Shown here piece after piece: positions 10,521 through 18,775 of a stretch of DNA of 64,000 bases (position 1 is the first letter of the stretch; each line of letters begins with the position of its first letter). The notes below the pieces were generated by a model. That model was not told where the DNA came from. It worked only from the letters and a program-made list of their open reading frames with translations, and ran no database searches. Source of the DNA: Pandoraea fibrosis. GTDB lineage: Bacteria > Pseudomonadota > Gammaproteobacteria > Burkholderiales > Burkholderiaceae. The translations under genes and the position numbers were made by a program. Location of the stretch: NCBI RefSeq assembly GCF_000807775.2, contig NZ_CP047385.1:1-64000 (forward strand). Reading direction: 5' to 3'.

Positions 10521-12614
10521 TCAGTCGACGGAGGGCTCAAACTTGGCAAAGAGTTGTACCCATCGCTCAATCAAATCAATATCTATATCCGAGATCCCCT
10601 TGGACAGCGAGACGGTCTTCACACGCTTCGCAACCTCCACCTTCCAACCAAGCGTGAGCTCAATGCCTTCACGCTTGGCCCAAGCTTCCACCTGAGGCAC
10701 GATGGGCTTACCTTTCAAGGCGGCATCCGAGAAGGTTTGCTCCGCAGCACGAAAGACGCGGTCCACACCATCTACAAAGCGCTGGTGAGGAATCAAGTCC
10801 TCCAGCTCCGACCCTTGGAATTCGACGAATTCGTCTGTTGATATGACCTTCGCCTCCTCGCGGTTATAGAGGCTACTACGAAGCTCTGCGGCCAACTTAG
10901 TGCCCATGTGATCACCATCTAGCAAAACGACCGGCAGAGTCTCATCTCGACCAGTCAGGATGCTGGCAGTGATCCGAAGTGTTTTGGTTCCACCTGCGGG
11001 TGGAAACACCAATTCTCTACGAGGTTTAATCTTTCCTGCGCCAATGAGGAGAGCCTTGATCATCGTGAGATAGTGCTGATCAGACGCACCTTCCACGACA
11101 ATCGGCAGGCACCCTAGAAGCAAGCTCTCGGCGACATTCAGATTGAGTGCCGAATACACAGCATACGCAGCGCCAGCTTGCGCTGGGTCGGCCCCCGACT
11201 GACGTAGATTTGGCGAGGACTCAGTCGAGCCATCTGAAGCGACATAAACTTTTCGTACTCGATCTAAGCGGTCGGGATCAACGAGAAATGGCGAATGCGT
11301 CGTATAGATGATTTGATTGGTGTTAGCCAGCCCATCGAAGAAGGCGGATAGATCGCGCTGCGCGAGAGGATGAAGGGATAGGCCCGGCTCATCGAGCAGA
11401 AGGATGGCACCTTCGTGATCACCTTGGCTTTCAACCAAGAACACGAGATAGAAGCTTAGGAACCACTGCAATCCAGTACTGCGATTCTCAAGTTCCACTT
11501 CCTCCGGACGTCGATCGTCCGATACCCAGATGCGAAAATGATCGCCGTCTGCCTCGAAGCGGAAGCGGTAGTCGCCTTGTTTCCACCACGACTTGAACTC
11601 TTTGGTCAAAGTTGTGCCCGCAGACTGTAACAGGATGGATCGCTCTCGCTTGCGCTCGGCGATCTTCGCGATCTCGTCTTGGGTTGGCTGCCGGTTTTGA
11701 TTGCTGGGGTCTTTGAAATCACGACCGAGTTCAAGAATTTCCTTGGGCTGAAGCCGAACGAAGCTGAATAGCACGCGGAGGGTTCGAGCTTTCGCCGCTT
11801 CCTTGGCGCCCAGATCTTTTCTTTCCAGATTCTGGACTACATGGGGGAGATAAATCTCGGAGTCTAGATTTCCATAATTGGAGTAGTAGACAAATTTGGG
11901 GAGCGCGTTCAGGACAAGGTTCAGGACTCCGTCGATGTTCTCTGGAGCGGGTGACCGGATTTGGGACAAGCGGCCGGTTAAGACGTCGATGGTTTGCTGG
12001 ACGCGAGGGACGATTGTCGACGTTTTCGCTGGTTGTTCTGGCAATAACTTATTCAGTAACTCAATGGCGGTATCCAAGTCCTGTGCAGTCCAGTCTTGGC
12101 TAATGGAGTCGATCAGCTCGCGAACAGCGTCGACAAGTGTTAGCTTAAGAGACTCTTCGCTTTTGAGCGCCTCGGTCTGTTTAAGAGCTGTGGATAAGGA
12201 CGTCAACTCGTGCCTCATGTCCAGAGCAGTGACGGTCGTCTCGGGAACATACAGAGGAAACGAGATCTCGTATTGCCCGTCAAAGTACCTGTCGACACGC
12301 ACGATTTTAAGTTGTGAAGCATCCAGATTCGTGCTTTCGACCAATCTGGCGCTGAGAGACGTTGCATCAAAGTCGGCACTGATGAACCGAAACCGCCCCG
12401 GTTTGTCACGCACATCCGCGAACATGGTCTTCGGGTAGTCCGATGTCGGCTGAATCTCGCCTTCACGGGCGGGATTGAGCTTCCAAAGGGGAAGCAGCAA
12501 GTTCGTTTTTCCAGACTCGTTTACACCGATTAGTGCGGCAACGTCACCAGCTTCAATATCGCCGCTGTCCTTCACAGAGCGGAAATTCGTTACCCGGTAT
12601 TTGATCAACTTCAT
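10521..12614 (-). CDS. OLD-family ATP-dependent endonuclease
   Basis: The 697-residue protein joins an SMC/ABC-type ATPase to a C-terminal TOPRIM nuclease. The start MKLIKYRVTNFRSVKDSGDI leads into Walker A GVNESGKTNLL (residues 30-40). An ABC-signature-like segment ENRSTGLQWFLSFY lies near 376, Walker B LLLDEPGLSLHP near 403, and a His switch TTHSPF after it. TOPRIM motifs are VEGASDQHY near 506 and LLDGDHMG near 566. This is the architecture of P2 OLD and of GajA. No GajB-like helicase or RecB/RecN-type partner lies beside it, so it is best regarded as a stand-alone OLD nuclease. The position among defence cargo fits anti-phage use. Confidence 0.88.
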   Translation of the reverse strand: MKLIKYRVTNFRSVKDSGDIEAGDVAALIGVNESGKTNLLLPLWKLNPAREGEIQPTSDYPKTMFADVRDKPGRFRFISADFDATSLSARLVESTNLDASQLKIVRVDRYFDGQYEISFPLYVPETTVTALDMRHELTSLSTALKQTEALKSEESLKLTLVDAVRELIDSISQDWTAQDLDTAIELLNKLLPEQPAKTSTIVPRVQQTIDVLTGRLSQIRSPAPENIDGVLNLVLNALPKFVYYSNYGNLDSEIYLPHVVQNLERKDLGAKEAAKARTLRVLFSFVRLQPKEILELGRDFKDPSNQNRQPTQDEIAKIAERKRERSILLQSAGTTLTKEFKSWWKQGDYRFRFEADGDHFRIWVSDDRRPEEVELENRSTGLQWFLSFYLVFLVESQGDHEGAILLLDEPGLSLHPLAQRDLSAFFDGLANTNQIIYTTHSPFLVDPDRLDRVRKVYVASDGSTESSPNLRQSGADPAQAGAAYAVYSALNLNVAESLLLGCLPIVVEGASDQHYLTMIKALLIGAGKIKPRRELVFPPAGGTKTLRITASILTGRDETLPVVLLDGDHMGTKLAAELRSSLYNREEAKVISTDEFVEFQGSELEDLIPHQRFVDGVDRVFRAAEQTFSDAALKGKPIVPQVEAWAKREGIELTLGWKVEVAKRVKTVSLSKGISDIDIDLIERWVQLFAKFEPSVD

Positions 12615-12831
12615 CCTGCCCCCGTTGAGATTGCTTATTCGTTTGCGAAACTGAAGTCCGTGCGACCAATTGGTTACAGTAATCGGTGTGCCTAGCCGAT
12701 GATGCGGGCTACCCCATCCGGGGAGGAGCCCACCACAGCCGGCTGTAGGAATACGGCATCGTCGTGTCGATGAGCTGTTTCATGTCCGGAAACGGTCGAG
12801 CTCGATCTTCACGCCATACGGGCCAGAGACG

Positions 12832-13869
12832 TTACGTGCCCGGACTATTTTTTCGTTTTGTTTGTCTCCGGATTGGCGGAGACACCTCCTGATCATCTGG
12901 CATGACTGCCGGTCGCCTTGCCCCTACGGAGAGGGACTGCTTCAACCTCTCCAGCATCTTCTCGCCCAACTCCGGGTGCATACGTTTCACCATAGCGGCT
13001 TGTCCCCTAACTCTGCTCACTGGCATTGTGGACTCCTCACCGATGGAGATAGCCAGGTTTGTGCGATGGAGCAGAGAGGAGATGCTTCGACGTTGAGGTT
13101 TCGGCAACGAGACCTTCTTATTCACCACAAGGCCGTTGACGGACGTCCGTGCGTTGCTTCGTTGAACATCATGCTTGGGGCGTTTGACGGAATAGCCATG
13201 CCTGTTGACAAACGCGAACAGCATTCGATTCGTCTCCGTCACTTCGTCGCTATTTACTCGTTGTTGCTTCGATATTGTGATGTCATCAACCAAGCGAGAG
13301 TATCGCCATCCCTGCCTTTCCAATCGAGCGACTAGATCATGCTCGTCTGAAAAAAACACAAGATTTGCGAGATAACTACTGGTCCTCGCGCCTTGAGGAA
13401 GGAACCCGTCTTTGGTTGTGAGCATGGTGAGCAACTTCGCAACCGCAGGAGAAAAACGAAAAAATTTGGACCAAATGTCCATTACTGCCGAATCGGAGGT
13501 GCTTGGAAAAAAGTCAGCGATATCCAGCGTCACGAGGATTGTGGGGTCAACGTGGATTTCGGCATTGCGAACATAGTCGCGAGGATGGAGCCGGTCACGA
13601 ATTCCGCCCTGAAGGAATAGGGGAAACATCGTCCGGTGGAAGATCCTGCTGTTAATGTGTCCGTGAACTTCTTTCAGTTGCTTCTGAGCATCCCATGTGT
13701 ACCGCGTCGAGCCATCCTTTTTAGGTACGGGCACTTTTCTGTACATGCGAGACGCGTTACGGGCGAGTTGAAGCAATTGAGGCTCGGTCAAAAGCAATGT
13801 CCGAGCAAGCGCGCCCACACTCTTTATAGGCGCGTTTCTATAAAAGGGCTTGTTCTGAAGGCTCTTCAT
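12832..13869 (-). CDS. ret: Retron-type reverse transcriptase
   Basis: The 345-residue enzyme has the compact layout of bacterial retron RTs. It shows the retron-specific NAxxH motif (NAEIH, residues 102-106), motif A LDIADFFPS with Asp116, PQG at 158-160, catalytic LVDD with Asp195 and Asp196, and a VTG-like element VNGLVV at 244-249 in the thumb. There is no group II intron maturase domain. Its start codon lies inside the 3' end of the upstream HTH gene (32-bp overlap), showing translational coupling. A candidate msr-msd RNA lies upstream on the same strand at 14640-14872. The 217 bp between this gene and the OLD gene hold no gene. I call it a retron RT with good confidence; the retron type is less sure. 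Confidence 0.9.
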   Translation of the reverse strand: MKSLQNKPFYRNAPIKSVGALARTLLLTEPQLLQLARNASRMYRKVPVPKKDGSTRYTWDAQKQLKEVHGHINSRIFHRTMFPLFLQGGIRDRLHPRDYVRNAEIHVDPTILVTLDIADFFPSTSDSAVMDIWSKFFRFSPAVAKLLTMLTTKDGFLPQGARTSSYLANLVFFSDEHDLVARLERQGWRYSRLVDDITISKQQRVNSDEVTETNRMLFAFVNRHGYSVKRPKHDVQRSNARTSVNGLVVNKKVSLPKPQRRSISSLLHRTNLAISIGEESTMPVSRVRGQAAMVKRMHPELGEKMLERLKQSLSVGARRPAVMPDDQEVSPPIRRQTKRKNSPGT

Positions 13870-14143
13870 TCAACAACTGGAGTGCAGTGAAGGAAAGCTT
13901 CTCTTGAAGGTCAAGTGGCAGCCCAGCGAGTTCTGTTTGATCGGCTGCGAGGAAAAACAGAATACCTGATGGTACAGCCAACGCTTCAGCGATTTTCTGA
14001 ATAACCGATAACGTTGGGTCCTTACGCTTGTTTTGTTCTAGGAGCGAAAGGTACGACACAGAAATCTCGGCCTTCTCCGCAAGCTGCGCTTGGTTCCACC
14101 CACGCTGCTTGCGACAAAGCGTGATTGCGCGGCCCAAATTCAT
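13838..14143 (-). CDS. XRE-type helix-turn-helix protein of the retron unit
   Basis: The 101 residues form a Cro/C1-type HTH domain (NLGRAITLCRKQRGWNQAQL, then SYLSLLEQNKRKDPTLSVIQ) followed by a short tail ending SEQALL. Its 3' end contains the start of the reverse transcriptase gene. Retrons with a small HTH partner are known (type VI in published classifications). There the HTH protein may be an effector or a regulator. The tight overlap argues that it is a retron component and not an unrelated repressor. Confidence 0.8.
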   Translation of the reverse strand: MNLGRAITLCRKQRGWNQAQLAEKAEISVSYLSLLEQNKRKDPTLSVIQKIAEALAVPSGILFFLAADQTELAGLPLDLQEKLSFTALQLLNEEPSEQALL

Positions 14144-14175
14144 TTTCTAACCCTTGGAAAAAATGGTTCGCTGCG

Positions 14176-14433
14176 TCAACTCGGGTTGAAGAATCGATGA
14201 ATGAGAGCTGCCAAGTTACTCACGATACCTGCGGCTTGAACGATAAGTTCCAACGCGCGCATGCGCAGGTGACGCGGCACTTCAACTTCATCTTCCCTAT
14301 CTTGCAGGCAACGTTCCAATTCCTCAACGAGTGCCTTCAACTCTTCATTGACGCTGGTGCTTAACTCTTGGTGCTTGCTCTGACGAAGCGCGTTGAGCGC
14401 ATCGATGCAGTACTTCAAATGGTCTGATTTCAT
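14176..14433 (-). CDS. Small helical protein of the retron unit
   Basis: This 85-residue, charged, helical protein starts MKSDHLKYCIDALNAL and continues with Glu-rich stretches. I chose this ATG because GGAG stands 7 nt before it; a longer frame upstream to 14574 lacks such a site. It is 32 bp upstream of the HTH gene on the same strand. It lies between the candidate msr-msd RNA and the HTH-RT pair, so it is probably co-transcribed. No family is recognised. It could be the retron effector, an accessory protein or an antitoxin. Confidence 0.6.
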   Translation of the reverse strand: MKSDHLKYCIDALNALRQSKHQELSTSVNEELKALVEELERCLQDREDEVEVPRHLRMRALELIVQAAGIVSNLAALIHRFFNPS

Positions 14434-14639
14434 GGAGATTCTCCGTTGCAGGGCACATGCCCAGCTTCCACAAGCAGGTAACCGAACGGAGAGAGTTAGA
14501 GCACCACGAACCACATTCCAATTAGCTTCCACAACACAGCTTTTGAGATACCGAACATTGCCTACAGCTTCCAAGAATCCACCCGGTATCGGAGAGGACA
14601 GGCGCGGAAGCTAAGTTCCGACAGCATGCACTGAGCTCC

Positions 14640-14872
14640 GGAGCCAAGTATTGACGCCCGAATCGCAGACAGCGGCTCGGCCTCGTTTCGTGCGATACGG
14701 CGCGATACGTCTCGGTTCGACAATGAGACGGCGCGTTAGTCCGAAGGCCTCACGAAAATTGCCCGCATAGCGGGTACCCCGTCCAAAGGACGAAGCGGCA
14801 CTACCTCGCTACCACTTGAGGAATTACGAAATCGACCTGTTAAAGAGCACCGGAGCAGTTCTACTCCTCCCA
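14640..14872 (-). ncRNA. Candidate retron msr-msd RNA
   Basis: Read on the minus strand, the region begins about 7 nt after a sigma70-like promoter. It contains TAGCGAG (14805-14811), which recalls the branch-G region of retron Ec86. Two short hairpins follow with 3-nt loops: CGTCC-TTT-GGACG (14780-14792) and CCCGC-TAT-GCGGG (14762-14774). A long imperfect hairpin has outer stem TTTCGTG / CACGAAA (14751-14757 with 14686-14692) and inner stems CGCG and GTCTC / GAGAC, as expected of an msd. A weak a1/a2 pairing is possible between 14813-14819 and 14644-14650 (7 bp, two G-U); another runs between 14850-14859 and about 14630-14643. The exact ends are uncertain. Position upstream of the RT on the same strand supports the call. 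Confidence 0.55.
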
Positions 14873-14878
14873 ACGCAA

Positions 14879-14906
14879 ATAATAGTGGAATGCCCACCAA
14901 AGTCAA
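14879..14906 (-). promoter_or_regulatory. Sigma70-like promoter for the retron unit
   Basis: On the minus strand TTGACT (14901-14906) and TATTAT (14879-14884) are separated by 16 bp, a near-consensus -35/-10 pair. Predicted transcription begins near 14872, just before the candidate msr-msd RNA. The remaining sequence from 14907 to 15258 is AT-richer and I see no gene in it. Confidence 0.6.
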
Positions 14907-15270
14907 TAAAAATTATCTGGCAGTCAATTTTTGAGGGTTTTGGTAAGGCATCACGTCGAAATGCAACGGGTGCGAGCAGTTTTCACATTGGCGCAACCTT
15001 GACGCAAGCTACTTGTCTGGTCTGGCACATAGGTGGACGCCTGAGTTTGCTTGCGCCTCATTGGGGCGCTCTGAGACTGACAGATCCAGCTTGGGTACCA
15101 CGGTGCCCGCTCGCGTATGTATTCGCTGCACGCTTACCGTACTTCCCGCCACCACAGATTTCCAACGTAGGAAATCATTCTTGTGGCAAAGTGAAATAAA
15201 AATACCTATTTTTAATCAATAACTTACGCATTGACTCGGTTTCACCTTTGGTCTAACGTTGGTAACACTT

Positions 15271-15717
15271 ATGACCGCCCGCAAGCATTTCACGATGTCA
15301 ACGCCGATCGGTATCCACCTTAAGACGCTTCGATTGAGAGCTGGCTTTCGACAGCAGGAGCTTGCTGCTCGGCTTGAGTATGACGCGTCGCATGTCTCGA
15401 GCGTAGAGGTCGGTCGCAAAAATCCCTCCCAAGATTTCCTTCATCGCTTTGCTAGCGCGCTTCGGCTTTCGCAAGACGAAGTTGCGCACTTGGAAAGGGA
15501 GATGTCGGATTCTCCTACGAGCATTCAACTGATTCCGGATTTGCCCACCGACGAGTACAGGATGTACGCAGAACTTGCTCGGAAGCTTGGGAGATTGTCG
15601 CCTGGACAAATCGTGGCGATACGGAAGATTGCCGGGCTCGACGAGGAGATACGGATGCAGCCCACTTATCAGCCGTCACGTATCAAACGCCGAGTAAAAG
15701 AGGAGGCGCCAATGTAA
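15271..15717 (+). CDS. XRE-family transcriptional regulator
   Basis: The protein has about 148 residues, with an N-terminal Cro/C1 HTH (IHLKTLRLRAGFRQQELAAR, then SHVSSVEVGRKNPSQDF) and a C-terminal helical region ending in basic residues. The start could also be TTG at 15259 or ATG at 15295, because no candidate has a clear ribosome-binding site. It points towards tnsA on the same strand. A hairpin after its stop and repeated dyads between it and tnsA suggest that it controls the transposition operon. Its divergent arrangement with the retron unit would also allow regulation of the retron promoter. Confidence 0.8.
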   Translation: MTARKHFTMSTPIGIHLKTLRLRAGFRQQELAARLEYDASHVSSVEVGRKNPSQDFLHRFASALRLSQDEVAHLEREMSDSPTSIQLIPDLPTDEYRMYAELARKLGRLSPGQIVAIRKIAGLDEEIRMQPTYQPSRIKRRVKEEAPM

Positions 15718-15719
15718 AA

Positions 15720-15747
15720 ACGGGACAAACCTCGCGGCCTGTCCCGT
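15720..15747 (+). terminator. Hairpin after the XRE regulator
   Basis: The 8-bp stem ACGGGACA / TGTCCCGT has a 12-nt loop and starts a few bases after the regulator's stop codon. There is no strong T-run after it. Confidence 0.5.
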
Positions 15748-15752
15748 TGCGA

Positions 15753-15779
15753 GTTAGCGAACGACACTAACCCGGTTAG
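15753..15779. promoter_or_regulatory. Repeated dyads upstream of tnsA, possible operator
   Basis: GTTAG (15753-15757), CTAACC (15767-15772) and GGTTAG (15774-15779) form overlapping inverted repeats, including a 6-1-6 palindrome. They lie between the XRE regulator and tnsA and would suit a dimeric HTH repressor. Assignment to that regulator is inference. Confidence 0.35.
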
Positions 15780-15971
15780 CGCCTTTAGTATCAATCGCAG
15801 CCTCACGACAGTCAAGCCGCTTTTTCGTCGAAACATGGAAAGCGCGCGAACCCTGTGTGTCCGCGTAAGGACACTATGTCGCCTGAATTCCAGCATATCG
15901 GCAGCTGACGTTGTGAACACGACGTGGCCGACATCGGCATTGGCTGGTTCCAAGTTTCGTCTTCAACGAAC

Positions 15972-15997
15972 CCGCGCGTCTTATACGACGCGCGCGG
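15972..15997. repeat. GC-rich hairpin directly upstream of tnsA
   Basis: The stem CGCGCGTC / GACGCGCG has a 6-nt loop TTATAC and sits 24 bp before the chosen tnsA start. It could be a terminator, an attenuating structure or a protein site. Confidence 0.4.
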
Positions 15998-16017
15998 ACT
16001 CTTTCGTAGGTGCGGAC

Positions 16018-16716
16018 ATGGAAATTGAATCTAAAGACGCCGGCACTAGCCGCAGCACCCTTTCCTCCTCGTCACACAACCTCGTTCCGGCGCGCAATCC
16101 TGTTACTCCGTCCGGTCGAGGTTTTCGGGCGAAATTCTTCTCACCCAAAAACCAACGGCTTATCCGGTGCGAAAGCCTTCTCGAGTTTGACTGCTTACAC
16201 CTATTTGAATTTGCGCGCGGCGTGACGAGCTTCGTCGAACAGCCGAAAACGATTCGATATCAGTTACGAGGTCGCTCGCGCACGTACACGCCTGACTTTG
16301 CGGTTGATTGGGCCGATGGACAACGCTGGCTGGTCGAAGTAAAGCCAGCGGACGTACTGCAAGCGCCTGCGAACAGAGAGAAGTTCGAGCGACTCGCAGA
16401 GGTGTTTGGTAACCAGCAAGACAAATTCGTGATTCTGAGTGATAGACAGATACGAAACGCCGTCCGGCTCAAGCAGATCAAGCACCTGCTGCGCATTCGT
16501 TATGAAAAATGGTTGGATGGAACGGCGGATGCGGTAGCACCGTCGAGCCTGGAAAATCGCACGATTGCGCAAGTGCTTAACGCCGGAGCGTCTGGGCGGG
16601 CGATATTACATCGACTTGCTTCACGCGAAATCGTTTGTTCTCTGGACGAAGAAATCACCGGCGCGACACGCTTGCGCGCTTTTGAGGAGCGCGACGATGC
16701 CGTCCTATTCCTTTAA
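16018..16716 (+). CDS. tnsA: TnsA-family transposon endonuclease
   Basis: TnsA nicks the 5' ends of a Tn7-like element so that it is excised as linear double-stranded DNA. The 232 residues show the restriction-endonuclease-like catalytic set in order: Glu in CESLLEFD, Asp in YTPDF and the EVK of WLVEVKP. These are followed by a helical C-terminal region that normally binds TnsC. I chose the ATG at 16018 (MEIESKDAG); an upstream extension to 15835 adds low-complexity residues unlike the family. tnsB begins inside its last codons. The presence of TnsA predicts cut-and-paste transposition. Confidence 0.9.
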   Translation: MEIESKDAGTSRSTLSSSSHNLVPARNPVTPSGRGFRAKFFSPKNQRLIRCESLLEFDCLHLFEFARGVTSFVEQPKTIRYQLRGRSRTYTPDFAVDWADGQRWLVEVKPADVLQAPANREKFERLAEVFGNQQDKFVILSDRQIRNAVRLKQIKHLLRIRYEKWLDGTADAVAPSSLENRTIAQVLNAGASGRAILHRLASREIVCSLDEEITGATRLRAFEERDDAVLFL

Positions 16717-18775
16717 GGTTGGCGAGATGATCGCGCTCGAGGACAAGATCTTCCTGATTGAACACATGATTGGCGAGATGATTCACGTGGTCGGCGCGAC
16801 AGACGCACAACGCACCACCTACCCGGCCGTCACCCTTCTGGAGCACTTTGCACAAGGGCGGCTGAAATTCATCACGCGCGGAGAACTCGAGTCTGGCGTG
16901 AGCGCTATTTCGACCGAGGCAACGCTCGAACGCAGCCTCTCGGATTTTCCGTTGGCGCTCCAGCAAAGCGCGCTACGAAAGTGGCGATACCTAAACGCGA
17001 TTTGCCCCGATGGTCGGCTTGGGGTCTCGCGGCCCGTGCTGGCTCAAATGCTCCGGACTGTGTGGTCGGGGCTTGGTGCTCAGTCGGGCGGTGCCATGCC
17101 GCCGTCGGTACCGAGCTTTTACCGCTGGCGATCGAAGTGGGTCTGGTCGAGGCTCGATGTTCGTTCGCTTATCGACAAGCATGAACTTCGGGGCCGGCGC
17201 CCGACGTCGTTGCCCGACAGATTATCGGAGCTCATCGACGAAGGGATTGAGAAGATTTACCTCACGCCGCAGCGAGAATCGCTACGAGAAACTCGGGACT
17301 GGATTCAGTTGAGGATTGAGCAGGAGAACCGACGACGGACTCCCACGCAGGCGCTTCCTGACGTTACGCATCGGATGTTGCGCCAGGCGCTCTCTCGCAT
17401 TGACCGATATGCGATTCTCAAGGCCCGCTATGGGCAGCGATACGCGCAGGATGCGGTCCGCGTCTACGGAAAAGGCCCGGCATGTACGTATCCGCTGGAG
17501 CGCGTCGAGGTCGATCATACGCCGCTGGACGTCCTGGTCGTCGACGCTGAGACCGGACTGCTTCTGGGGCGACCTTGGATCACGGTTATGATCGATGGGT
17601 ACTCAAGGATGATCGTTGGTATCCATATTTCATTTCGCAATCCGAGCGTTCGTTCGGTGCTTCGATGCCTGAAGCACGCGATCCTGCCCAAAGTCGATGT
17701 GAAGGAGCGCTTCCCCAAGGTCAACGGTGAATGGAAAGCGTACGGACTCATCCATCAACTGGTGTGCGACAACGGGCTTGAGTTTCACGCCCACGATTTG
17801 GAGGCGGCATGCGCTGAGCTTGGCGCGCACGTGGTCTATTGCCCGACGAGATCCCCGCAGATGAAAGGCCGCGTTGAGCGCTTCCTGAAAACGCTGAACT
17901 ATGGTTTCGTTCACTTGCAGCCTGGAACGACATTCGCGACCTACGACAAGCGGCATGTGTACGACTCTGGCGCCACTGCGGCGCTCACGCTCGAATCTCT
18001 GCAGGAAATCGTTCACCGCTGGATCGTCGATGTCTACTCGGTGACTTTCCATCGGGCAATTCAAAGCACACCCAGCCAGAGGTGGGATGAGGGAATACAA
18101 AAGTTTCCCCCGCGCCTGCCCAAATCCGCCGATGTCGTGAATGCTTACCTCGGGAATTGCAGCCGCCGGCACCTGACGAAGAACGGGATCGAGGTCCATT
18201 CCTTACAGTACAACTCGGCAGCGCTGCAAGAGCTCAGGCGACGATGCGGCAACATTGAGGTATCCGTCAGGACCGATCCTGATGACTTGGGCGCCATTTT
18301 TGTTTTTGATGATCAGTCAAAACGATATCTTGAAGCGCGATCCACCATGCCAGGCTATGCGGATGGCGTCAGTGTGGAGCAACACCGATGGATACGGTCC
18401 AAGGCACGTCGGGACTACGCGGCCTCGCCGATGCGACACGCTTTGCTCGCCGCGAAAGCAGACTTGCGCGCCGACACGGAAAAAGCCATGGACGCGGGCC
18501 GGGCTTTGCGGGGCAAGGACCGAAGAAAAACGCTGCCCAAGCATGAGCGGGAGCTCATGGTGCAACAGGCGGAGGCGCGACAGCAAAACCTGCCGCTGGA
18601 GCTCGAATCCGATGAGCCGTTTGCGCCGGATGAACCGACGGAAGACCTCGCGCACGATCACGAGGTCCCGCTTTTCCCAGTTCGTCGCGGCACGAATGGA
18701 GTGCCACCTGCGCGGGGGGGCGGCGAGGACAATCCCGTCGGAGGCCCGGCCCCCCACAGGAGGCACTTGTCATGA
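16697..18775 (+). CDS. tnsB: TnsB-family DDE transposase
   Basis: TnsB binds the repeated sites in the transposon ends and joins the 3' ends to target DNA. The 692-residue protein has an N-terminal DNA-binding region and an RNase H-fold integrase core. The catalytic residues are Asp in VEVDHTPLD near residue 272, Asp in CDNGLEF near 357 and Glu in KGRVERF near 392. A C-terminal region follows and ends in a charged, disordered tail that probably contacts TnsC. The start ATG at 16697 is preceded by GAGG and overlaps tnsA by 20 bp. Its stop overlaps the tnsC start in ATGA. Confidence 0.93.
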   Translation: MPSYSFKVGEMIALEDKIFLIEHMIGEMIHVVGATDAQRTTYPAVTLLEHFAQGRLKFITRGELESGVSAISTEATLERSLSDFPLALQQSALRKWRYLNAICPDGRLGVSRPVLAQMLRTVWSGLGAQSGGAMPPSVPSFYRWRSKWVWSRLDVRSLIDKHELRGRRPTSLPDRLSELIDEGIEKIYLTPQRESLRETRDWIQLRIEQENRRRTPTQALPDVTHRMLRQALSRIDRYAILKARYGQRYAQDAVRVYGKGPACTYPLERVEVDHTPLDVLVVDAETGLLLGRPWITVMIDGYSRMIVGIHISFRNPSVRSVLRCLKHAILPKVDVKERFPKVNGEWKAYGLIHQLVCDNGLEFHAHDLEAACAELGAHVVYCPTRSPQMKGRVERFLKTLNYGFVHLQPGTTFATYDKRHVYDSGATAALTLESLQEIVHRWIVDVYSVTFHRAIQSTPSQRWDEGIQKFPPRLPKSADVVNAYLGNCSRRHLTKNGIEVHSLQYNSAALQELRRRCGNIEVSVRTDPDDLGAIFVFDDQSKRYLEARSTMPGYADGVSVEQHRWIRSKARRDYAASPMRHALLAAKADLRADTEKAMDAGRALRGKDRRKTLPKHERELMVQQAEARQQNLPLELESDEPFAPDEPTEDLAHDHEVPLFPVRRGTNGVPPARGGGEDNPVGGPAPHRRHLS

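Noticed and set aside
12832-13869. Group II intron maturase or diversity-generating retroelement RT
   Set aside because: No maturase or HNH domain and no intron boundaries are present. No variable-repeat/template-repeat pair was noticed, and the NAxxH motif fits retrons.
14816-15199. A 127-codon plus-strand frame in the retron/XRE spacer
   Set aside because: It lies across the minus-strand retron promoter and candidate RNA, and its composition lacks domain-like structure. No good ribosome-binding site precedes it.
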